DNA of 64,000 bases from Bin55 sp963664665. Lineage in GTDB: Bacteria; Pseudomonadota; Gammaproteobacteria; Pseudomonadales; Azotimanducaceae. Positions 16,352-23,223 of the stretch are shown piece after piece. Positions within the stretch are counted from its first letter, which is position 1. Each line of letters starts with the position of its first letter. Under the pieces are notes generated by a model. It saw only the letters and a program-made list of their open reading frames with translations, searched no databases and was not told the origin of the DNA. A program made the position numbers and the translations under genes. The DNA lies in assembly GCA_963664665.2 (NCBI GenBank), contig CAXXMH010000008.1:620001-684000 (forward strand). The letters are read 5' to 3'.

Positions 16352-18091
16352 CTACTTTGGTGCGACGGTTTTACTCGTGGCCGCCGCGCGTTCAACTCGT
16401 TTGGTGACGTAGTACTGTTGTGCATACGACAGAACGTTGTTCATCAACCAGTAAAGCACCAATCCGGCAGGGAAAAAGACAAACAAGATGGTGAAGAGAA
16501 CCGGCATGATCTTCATCATTTTCTGCTGCATGGGATCAGGCATCGGCGGGTTGAGCATCTGCATCAGCAACATTGATGCGCCCATCAAAATCGGCAACAC
16601 AAAGTACGGATCCATGATTGATAGATCTTGGATCCAGAGGAAAAACGGCGCCTGTCGCAATTCGACGCTCTCATAAAGCACCCAATATAGCGCCAGGAAG
16701 ACTGGCATCTGTGCGAGCATCGGCAAGCAACCGGTCATTGGATTGACCTTTTCCTTTCGATACAACGCCATGACCTCTTGACTCAAACGTTGCCTATCGC
16801 TGCCGAAACGTTCTTGAATTCGCTTGATCTGAGGCGACACGGTCCGCATCCTCGCCATAGATTTGTAACTCATGGCAGATAGCGGATAGAGCAGCAATTT
16901 CACGACGATAGTGAGAAGGATGATCGCCACCCCCCAATTCCCAACCAAGCTGTGGGCGAACTCAAGTACGTAAAACAGCGGCACCGACAGGAACCACAGA
17001 ATGCCGTAATCAACCGTCAGCTCGAGGTTATCGGAGATTGCATCTAATGTGCGCTGTGTTTTAGGACCCGAGTAAAAAAGCAGGTTGAATTGGCCAATCT
17101 CGCCTGGGTAGACCACACTCTCAGGACCAGTGAGACCAAAGCGGTACTTTCCGCCTGAATCTCGCATGCCGTAGTAGAGATAGCTGGCGTTGTCATTGAC
17201 GACCCAGGTTGACAGGAAGTAGTGCTGTAGGATGGCGATCCAGCCACCGTCCACTTCCTCTCGGAAGCGTTCCTCGTCCACATCGTCGAATCCGATTTTC
17301 TCGTAGCGAGTGTCACTCGTCGTCAGTGCGGCACCCAGGTAAGGGCGCGGGCCAAAGAACGTCGACGACTCCTCAGCCTTGCCATCGTGTGTCAACTGCG
17401 CGAAGAGGTTTACGACAAACGGTTCTGTCGATCTATTGTCGACTTCGTGGACAACGTCAACCAGGTATTGTTGAGGATCAACCTTGAATATCTTGCGCAC
17501 GATGACGTCACCGCCCTCTGACGCTCGCCGAGTAGTCAGCACAACATCCTGCGGGGAGTTAAAAATCTCATAGTCAAGCTGAGGCGCCGTATAACGCGGC
17601 TTTGTTGGTGATCCGTCGAATCCGTCCTCTCCCACCAACCCGCTCTGAGCAATGTAGGTGCGATTCGAGTTTTTCTGCAATAGCGTCGTCGGTGAATCTG
17701 GGTATTCAAGAGAGATCGGGTGTTCGGGTAACTCGACAAGACGTATGTCTCCTCCTGCCGGATCGATCTTCATTCTCAGCAGCGGGGTATTGACGCTAAT
17801 GAGATCACTCTCCCGGCTGACGTGTTGCGCGCCTGCCTGTTCGGTTTGACTACGCCGAACCAACGACGCGTCTGGAATATCGCCCGATTCAGACCCCAAT
17901 ACTGGGACGTCGTCTCCCGGCATCTCTGCCGTGATAAGTTCGTCACTCTCAACGCCGAACTCCGCGACTTCGTCCGGCGATGGCGGTGGTGTCGCGCCAC
18001 CGTAATCAGCAGTCCACTGCATGACAAGTAGGTACGCGCAGATTCCCAAACCAGCCAGCAGTCCGTAGCGAAGGATTTCCTGTATGTTCAC
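16352..18091 (-). CDS. yidC: Membrane protein insertase YidC
   Basis: This insertase folds and inserts inner-membrane proteins with or without SecYEG. It has an N-terminal membrane anchor, a large periplasmic beta domain (about residues 60-340) and five C-terminal helices (KMMKIMPVLFTILFVFFPAG near the end). I choose GTG 18091 (579 residues, VNIQEILRYG), which overlaps the yidD stop as GTGA. The longer start at 18133 would overlap yidD by 46 bp and add a Pro/Ser-rich tail absent from the family. Confidence 0.96.
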   Translation of the reverse strand: MNIQEILRYGLLAGLGICAYLLVMQWTADYGGATPPPSPDEVAEFGVESDELITAEMPGDDVPVLGSESGDIPDASLVRRSQTEQAGAQHVSRESDLISVNTPLLRMKIDPAGGDIRLVELPEHPISLEYPDSPTTLLQKNSNRTYIAQSGLVGEDGFDGSPTKPRYTAPQLDYEIFNSPQDVVLTTRRASEGGDVIVRKIFKVDPQQYLVDVVHEVDNRSTEPFVVNLFAQLTHDGKAEESSTFFGPRPYLGAALTTSDTRYEKIGFDDVDEERFREEVDGGWIAILQHYFLSTWVVNDNASYLYYGMRDSGGKYRFGLTGPESVVYPGEIGQFNLLFYSGPKTQRTLDAISDNLELTVDYGILWFLSVPLFYVLEFAHSLVGNWGVAIILLTIVVKLLLYPLSAMSYKSMARMRTVSPQIKRIQERFGSDRQRLSQEVMALYRKEKVNPMTGCLPMLAQMPVFLALYWVLYESVELRQAPFFLWIQDLSIMDPYFVLPILMGASMLLMQMLNPPMPDPMQQKMMKIMPVLFTILFVFFPAGLVLYWLMNNVLSYAQQYYVTKRVERAAATSKTVAPK

Positions 18092-18390
18092 GTTGCGGCT
18101 CGTTCTTGGTGGTCCAGACGTTGGCGTCGCCAAGGCGTCCAGTCAAACTCTTCAGGCACGAAATCGACCCCGCCATGCGTAAGGGGGTGGCATCTAGCAA
18201 GTCGTGTCACCGCGAGATACAACCCCTTAATGACACCAAACCTGTCGATAGCTTCGATCGCGTATGCAGAGCACGTGGGATAAAAACGACAACAAGGTGG
18301 GAATAACGGAGAGATACAAATCTGGTACCCGCGCACCAGTCCCCGTGCGACACGGCGAACTAACGAGGTCGCTTTTGCGTTGCTTTTCAA
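18088..18390 (-). CDS. yidD: Membrane protein insertion efficiency factor YidD
   Basis: This 100-residue peripheral membrane protein has the conserved core YQICISPLFPPCCRFYPTCS, with three Cys. AIDRFGVIKGLYLAVTRLARCHPLTHGGVDFVP follows with its own Cys. An amphipathic N-terminal helix is typical. It sits between rnpA (9-bp gap) and yidC (4-bp overlap), the universal order. Confidence 0.97.
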   Translation of the reverse strand: MKSNAKATSLVRRVARGLVRGYQICISPLFPPCCRFYPTCSAYAIEAIDRFGVIKGLYLAVTRLARCHPLTHGGVDFVPEEFDWTPWRRQRLDHQERAAT

Positions 18391-18399
18391 GCTAACAAA

Positions 18400-18756
18400 T
18401 CAGCGATCAGATCTAAGTGCAACAGATGCCGCCGGTAGCCACTGGTGGATGTGACTTGGATCAGGTATCCGCCGCCGTAGAGAGATCATGAGGTCCATAC
18501 GTAAGAAATCTGCCTGATTGCATCGAAACCACTCTCGTAGCGTCCGTTTTACGTAATTCCGATCCACGGCCCTCGGCACAAACCGCTTAGCGATCGCGAG
18601 ACCCAGACGCGGAAACTCTCGGTCGTTTTCTACCGCGGTTAGCACGATGGGGCCAAAGGTTTTTCGCAAAGTCGCGTCTCGAAAAACGTGGTCGATCTCT
18701 CGCTTGTTCGTGATTCGAACGCGACGTGGAAACGCAAGTTGCGTATCTGTCGCTAT
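18400..18756 (-). CDS. rnpA: Ribonuclease P protein component, non-canonical start
   Basis: RnpA helps the RnpB RNA mature tRNA 5' ends. The core is clear: QLAFPRRVRITNKREIDHVF, then PRLGLAIAKRFVPRAVDRNY and VKRTLREWFR. No ATG, GTG or TTG precedes this core in frame until TTG 18891, 4 nt upstream of the rpmH ATG. I tentatively start at ATA 18756, which overlaps the rpmH TAG as ATAG and gives 118 residues, the family's usual length. A GGAAAAGA lies 8 nt upstream. The alternative, TTG 18891, would give 163 residues with rpmH fully embedded, as known in Thermus. Confidence 0.85.
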   Translation of the reverse strand: MATDTQLAFPRRVRITNKREIDHVFRDATLRKTFGPIVLTAVENDREFPRLGLAIAKRFVPRAVDRNYVKRTLREWFRCNQADFLRMDLMISLRRRIPDPSHIHQWLPAASVALRSDR

Positions 18757-18887
18757 GCGGATAGTCTTTTCCGCTGTCGAGCGCGGCGAGCGTTTATAAC
18801 CTTGCGGCCGTTCTTCGTCGACATGCGTTTGCGAAACCCGTGGGTACGTTTGCGCGAGATGTTGCTGGGTTGAAAAGTGCGTTTCAT
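18753..18887 (-). CDS. rpmH: Large ribosomal subunit protein bL34
   Basis: This 44-residue, very basic protein starts MKRTFQPSNISRKRTHGFRK and ends RARQRKRLSA, matching bL34 along its length. The ATG is at 18887 and the TAG at 18753-18755. It lies wholly inside the open frame of rnpA, in another reading phase. A strong promoter lies just upstream. No clear Shine-Dalgarno precedes the ATG. Confidence 0.97.
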   Translation of the reverse strand: MKRTFQPSNISRKRTHGFRKRMSTKNGRKVINARRARQRKRLSA

Positions 18888-18917
18888 CCAAATGGGGCTG
18901 GAATCGGCAAGTGGGGA

Positions 18918-18945
18918 ATTGTAGAAAGCGTTGGCAAGGTGTCAA
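18918..18945 (-). promoter_or_regulatory. Promoter of rpmH-rnpA-yidD-yidC
   Basis: On the minus strand a perfect -35 box TTGACA (18945-18940) is followed after 16 nt by TACAAT (18923-18918), one base from consensus. Transcription should start near 18911, about 24 nt before the rpmH ATG. The TTG of the -35 box is also the first in-frame start codon of the longest rnpA frame, but it lies upstream of the transcript and so cannot be used. Confidence 0.8.
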
Positions 18946-19420
18946 TCGTGCATGAATTCAGCGAAGCCAACGACGAGTTTGAAGAATTTGAATCTAGACG
19001 AGCTCAACTTAATAACAAGACGATTTGTTGTCGTTGGTATGCTCAATTTAGGTGGAAAACAGGACGCATTCGTTGATTTTTCTAGGGTTTTTGACTCTAA
19101 AACAGCGGGAAAAGAGAGGCAAAACAACAGTAAGAAATCCCACGTACGGGTTGGTTAATAATTAACCCTCAAGTTATCCACAAGGTTTTCACACCCTTTA
19201 CTAATCCAGGTAATTGACCGGAATGAACACAGCGATGATGCGTAGGATGAGAATGATCAGGATTAAACTCGTTCGTACTGATCTAATCAACGTGAACGTA
19301 GTATTTTGAGAGGGTTTGAGCGATAGCCACGGACTGGCACACACTTGATTTCATGGACCGAATACGCGTATAAACAGTGGGGAAATAAGAAGACTAAAAC
19401 AGAAGATAGCGAGACCACCA
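18946..19420 (+). other. rpmH-dnaA intergenic region, probable oriC
   Basis: These 475 bp separate divergent rpmH and dnaA, the place of oriC in Pseudomonas-type gammaproteobacteria. They hold one perfect DnaA box (19174-19182), an inverted repeat GGTTAAT-A-ATTAACC (19152-19166) in an AT-rich tract, and a few GATC sites. I found no further close match to TTATNCACA on either strand, fewer than usual. No gene is apparent; the short open frames here look random. Confidence 0.6.
19174..19182 (+). promoter_or_regulatory. DnaA box
   Basis: TTATCCACA is an exact match to the strongest E. coli DnaA box. It lies 240 bp upstream of dnaA beside an AT-rich inverted repeat. It may act in replication initiation, in dnaA autoregulation, or both. 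Confidence 0.75.
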
Positions 19421-20782
19421 TTGAGCGACAAATCGGAACTCTGGCAGCGGTGTCAGCACCAATTCAAACTGCGCTTTGGAGAAAATGAATATGACAAATG
19501 GATTAAACCACTTCGAGCAGATTTCCACGGCGACGTTCTGCTGATATCTTCAACTAACGGGTGGGCGGGACGCAAGGTTCAAGACGCATTTGGCGAGGAC
19601 ATTAGAACCGTTATCCGGGACCAGATTCGCGACGCATCACTCAAGATTGAGTTTAGCAACAAGCGTTCACAAGCACTAGGTGCGCCACTGAGGACGGAAC
19701 GGCGACCGTCCCGCGCGAAGAAAACATCGCAACCAGATCTCGATAAGCAGTTTACGTTCGATCAATTTATAACGGGAAGCACTAAAGGGGTAGAGAAATC
19801 CGTCGCATACGACGTCGCCGACTCATTTAATGACGACTTGATGGTGTTGGTGATTTATGGCGATAGTGGAATGGGGAAGACACACCTGTTGCATGCAATC
19901 GGCCACCACATATATGAGAAATTCCCCGATAAGGCGATCGAACTCACCCATTCGACATCATTAGTCAACGAGGTAACATCGATTTTGAAGCCATCGGGAC
20001 CGCATGGTCGCAATATCAATGCAGCCATGCGTTCATTGCAAGACAAGTACTCTCAGCATGATGTGATTCTGCTCGATGACCTTCATCGCCTCGTTGGTAA
20101 ACAGAAAATTCAGGAGGAGTTTCTTCACCTTCTGAACATTTGGCATAAGCAGCACACTAAGCTGGCCTTCACATCGCTAGGTCCGCTCGCCGACCTGGAA
20201 CGGCTCGATCCGGCATTGCGGTCCCGTTTGTTAGGAGGTATATCAATCCACGCGGTGGAACCTGATGAGGACGCGAAGGTGCAAATCCTTCTGCAACATG
20301 CGGCCCGGGAAGATGTCAATTTACCGCAAAACGTTGCGCAGTACCTGGCTCAGCAGTTGGAAGGAGACATTCGGATCCTAAAAGGGACATTGCTCAGCAT
20401 CGTCAAAACGGAAAAGTACTCTGGCCGCAGATTAAGTTCCATTAGCGAAGAATCAGTTGATCGTGCGCTACGCAACCTAAATCGTTCAAGAAAACCGGTG
20501 ACGGCGGAACGAGTGCTTAACTTGGTGAGTGAGCGTTTTAATGTCAGCGTAAGCGATATTAAGAGCGGTGCTCGAGTTCACAGTAAGTTAATTCCGCGGC
20601 AGATGGGAATGCTGCTTACTCACGAATTCACATCGCTTCCGCACACCGAGATTGCGACCGCGTTTGGTCGGAAGGATCATTCCACGGTAAAAAACGCGCT
20701 GAGTGCTATCGAGCGCAAAATGAAATCGGATGCACGGCTTCGTCGTGATTACGATTGGCTCAAGCATGAGCTGAAGAGTTAG
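19421..20782 (+). CDS. dnaA: Chromosomal replication initiator DnaA (divergent)
   Basis: This 453-residue AAA+ initiator starts at TTG 19421. Domain I has LWQRCQHQFKLRFGENEYDKWI. A short linker precedes the AAA+ domain with Walker A GDSGMGKTHLLHAIG and Walker B VILLDDLHRLVGK. Domain IV ends with the DNA-binding signature FGRKDHSTVKNAL. Several usually conserved stretches differ. The family's IDDIQF is LDDLHRL, and the sensor 2 RELEG motif is RILKG, although the Arg is kept. It is first in dnaA-dnaN-recF-gyrB. The identity is secure. Confidence 0.97.
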   Translation: MSDKSELWQRCQHQFKLRFGENEYDKWIKPLRADFHGDVLLISSTNGWAGRKVQDAFGEDIRTVIRDQIRDASLKIEFSNKRSQALGAPLRTERRPSRAKKTSQPDLDKQFTFDQFITGSTKGVEKSVAYDVADSFNDDLMVLVIYGDSGMGKTHLLHAIGHHIYEKFPDKAIELTHSTSLVNEVTSILKPSGPHGRNINAAMRSLQDKYSQHDVILLDDLHRLVGKQKIQEEFLHLLNIWHKQHTKLAFTSLGPLADLERLDPALRSRLLGGISIHAVEPDEDAKVQILLQHAAREDVNLPQNVAQYLAQQLEGDIRILKGTLLSIVKTEKYSGRRLSSISEESVDRALRNLNRSRKPVTAERVLNLVSERFNVSVSDIKSGARVHSKLIPRQMGMLLTHEFTSLPHTEIATAFGRKDHSTVKNALSAIERKMKSDARLRRDYDWLKHELKS

Positions 20783-20815
20783 ATGGACCTCCGAAGGGAG
20801 TAAAAACCACACAGT

Positions 20816-22009
20816 ATGAAGTTCGAAGTCCAGCAAGAAGAAATGTTGAATGTGCTGTCGCACATCACAGGCGTCCTAGAACGGACACAAACGCGCGATG
20901 TGCTTTCGCATGCCCGCGTCCTAGTGGCCGAAAACGGTGAGTTGCAATTAAGCTGCACAGATCTCACGATGACAATGGTCGCACAAATGCAGCTCGACCA
21001 TGTCGACGAGGCTGGTGGGGCTTCGATTCCCGGCTTGCGTCTATTCAATATCTTCAGGGCGTTTCGAAAGAATGAACCCGTTGTGTTCGAGACCGTCGGC
21101 GACATGATCAAGATCACCTCTGGTCATTCAGAATACGAGCTGAACGTGATGACCGGGCCAAGCTCGAACGTCTTGGAAGGATATCTTCCGTCGCCTCCGG
21201 AGGATCGTGTCGAGATTCAAGTTCCGGCTGCGCGGCTACGCGAACAACTGCTATACACAAACCCAGTAATGGGGGTAAAAGATTCTAGACAATACATGGT
21301 CGCGACATGTTTTGAACTGAGTCCTACTTACTTGCGAACGGTCAGCACCGAGGCATCCGTCTTGGCAATGGCAACGTCGCCTGGAGGAGTCCCGTCGTTG
21401 GCTCAAGAAGGTGAGGAATCAGATGGAATTAGGCGTTTCATAGTGCCACGTAAAACGGTCTTACAGGTTACGTCGATGTGTAGCGCCGCGAATGCATCGG
21501 ACGTCGTCACGATGTCGTTTGGAAGTAATCATTTCTCAGCGAAGGTAGGTGTGTTTACCCTCACGTCGAACTTGGTCGACAGTGTTTTCCCTCAATACCA
21601 AAACGTATTTCCCGAGGAATACGGCTGGACGATGGTATGTGACCGTGAGCGCCTGCGTGAAGGTCTTGACCAAGTGGAAGTAGTAGCGGTCGACAGCAGC
21701 CATCGGGTTCAGTGGGAGTTTGAGGAGAATGTGTTATCCATGCGTTCCGCGTCAACTCGAAATGATCGAGTTTCTGCACAAGTCGCACTCGACAGCTTAA
21801 CGGACCCGCGGAAACTTGCGGTAAACGGCGAGAAAGTGCTACGCGTCCTAAACGCGCTCAACACCGAAAAGGTTGAATTTAGTACAAACGCATCAGATTT
21901 GCGCGCGAACATCCGAATTATGGGAACGAGCGGCGGCGAAGGTGAAGAAGCGGGGGAGTCTGACGGCGTTGGCGTCGCATATCTGCTCGCGACCATGTCG
22001 GATCGATGA
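20816..22009 (+). CDS. dnaN: DNA polymerase III beta sliding clamp
   Basis: This 397-residue ring clamp starts MKFEVQQEEMLNVLSHITGVLERTQTRDVL and is built from three repeated clamp domains. It is about 30 residues longer than E. coli's 366. An acidic Gly/Glu insert (GTSGGEGEEAGESDG) sits near the C terminus. The protein ends YLLATMSDR instead of the usual MPMRL, whose residues line the partner-binding pocket. The stop overlaps recF by 4 bp. Confidence 0.96.
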   Translation: MKFEVQQEEMLNVLSHITGVLERTQTRDVLSHARVLVAENGELQLSCTDLTMTMVAQMQLDHVDEAGGASIPGLRLFNIFRAFRKNEPVVFETVGDMIKITSGHSEYELNVMTGPSSNVLEGYLPSPPEDRVEIQVPAARLREQLLYTNPVMGVKDSRQYMVATCFELSPTYLRTVSTEASVLAMATSPGGVPSLAQEGEESDGIRRFIVPRKTVLQVTSMCSAANASDVVTMSFGSNHFSAKVGVFTLTSNLVDSVFPQYQNVFPEEYGWTMVCDRERLREGLDQVEVVAVDSSHRVQWEFEENVLSMRSASTRNDRVSAQVALDSLTDPRKLAVNGEKVLRVLNALNTEKVEFSTNASDLRANIRIMGTSGGEGEEAGESDGVGVAYLLATMSDR

Positions 22010-23091
22010 TTCTTGATCGACTAGAAGTCGATCACCTACGAATCCTTGAAAACCTTCGGCTTGATTTAGCGCCAGGAATCAACCTTTTCACTGGTCCAAA
22101 CGGCGCTGGAAAGACATCGTTACTCGAAGCCGTTCACCTCCTGGTTCGTGGCAAGTCCTTTCGAAGAGGGGGGTTAGAGAGCCAGATTCAGCAAACGTCC
22201 AATGGGATGTCGATACGAGGGCGATTTAGCGGTGACGAAACGTCGATTCGTTTAGATTTCGAGAAACGGCGCGGGAATCCGATTGAATTACGCCGCGATC
22301 GACGCCGCATCGAGCGAATCTCCGAGATTGTGTCGCTAGTCCCGATACAAACATTTCTACCAGATTTAGCAGAATTGATTTTTGGCGCGCCCATCGAAAG
22401 GCGAAAATGGCTGGACCTTGGCTTACTATACAAGAGTATCGACTCACTTCGGACGATGGCGCATTTCCGCCATGTGCTAAGGCAACGAAATGCGGCGTTG
22501 CGCACTCGACAGCTCAAGCAACTTGACGCCTGGGATTTTGAGTTGGTTGCGAGTGCTGAAGCCCTTACCGCAATACGCCAGCAGTGTTTCGACGACATGA
22601 TTAAAGAAGTTGCTTCCTGCGCCGAGAAGCTCTGTCCGGAACTCGAAATTTCAATGGGCTTTTTCCCGGGATATCGCGGCGAGAAATTTGCGGACGAATT
22701 GGCCAAATACCGGACCAGAGATGTAAAATTACACATGACGAATTCAGGGCCACATCGCGCCGATATTCATGTGCGAATCAGCGTGGATGGTAAGCAGCGT
22801 AAGGCCTCGCCAAGCGCCGCGGCTCTTGCTTCTCAAGGTCAGGCACGCGCACTCGCTGCGTCGTTCAAGTTAGGACAGGTTCAGTACCTGAAAACACGTG
22901 GATATCGTTCATTGCTATTGGTAGACGACTTGGGCTCGGAGTGGGACGATCAGCATTGCAGTCGGTTCCTAAACCTCATATCAGCCCTTGGGTCTCAGGT
23001 ATTGAGTTCTGCCGTGAGCGCGGATTTGCTTCCGCGACAATGGCGGGAGCGTGTATCCCGATTTGAATTGAATCAGGGAAAAGTCCTCTAG
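22006..23091 (+). CDS. recF: DNA replication and repair protein RecF
   Basis: This 361-residue ATPase acts in RecFOR gap repair and loads RecA on single-stranded gaps. Walker A is FTGPNGAGKTSLLEAVHLL. The signature-like SQGQARALAASFKL and Walker B LLLVDDLGSEWD follow. Its ATG overlaps the dnaN stop (ATGA). Confidence 0.96.
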   Translation: MILDRLEVDHLRILENLRLDLAPGINLFTGPNGAGKTSLLEAVHLLVRGKSFRRGGLESQIQQTSNGMSIRGRFSGDETSIRLDFEKRRGNPIELRRDRRRIERISEIVSLVPIQTFLPDLAELIFGAPIERRKWLDLGLLYKSIDSLRTMAHFRHVLRQRNAALRTRQLKQLDAWDFELVASAEALTAIRQQCFDDMIKEVASCAEKLCPELEISMGFFPGYRGEKFADELAKYRTRDVKLHMTNSGPHRADIHVRISVDGKQRKASPSAAALASQGQARALAASFKLGQVQYLKTRGYRSLLLVDDLGSEWDDQHCSRFLNLISALGSQVLSSAVSADLLPRQWRERVSRFELNQGKVL

Positions 23092-23122
23092 CCATTGTGC
23101 TGCTGTGCGAATTTTGTCAAGT

Positions 23123-23138
23123 GTTTCACGTGAAACAT
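23123..23138 (+). promoter_or_regulatory. parS site 1 (ParB binding)
   Basis: TGTTTCACGTGAAACA is the exact 16-bp palindromic parS consensus. It stands between recF and gyrB, 85 bp before the gyrB ATG and about 12 kb from parB. ParB from the cluster at 10.2 kb should load here. Confidence 0.95.
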
Positions 23139-23172
23139 CGGCCACGAATCAAGCCCCATAAGGATTTGAGGC
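23123..23172 (+). repeat. Extended parS repeat, copy 1
   Basis: The 16-bp parS is followed by 34 bp (containing GCCCCATAAGG) that recur after parS site 2 with six mismatches, making a 50-bp direct repeat with 44 identical positions. The duplication is longer than ParB needs. Confidence 0.85.
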
Positions 23173-23223
23173 TAATCTAACTCCTACATAATCGACGCAT
23201 GAGGCGTCGCTAAGGATGATCAA

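Noticed and set aside
18892..18945. rnpA start at TTG 18945 (181-residue form)
   Set aside because: The TTG belongs to the TTGACA -35 box of the rpmH promoter, so it lies upstream of the expected transcript start. The extra residues do not match RnpA.
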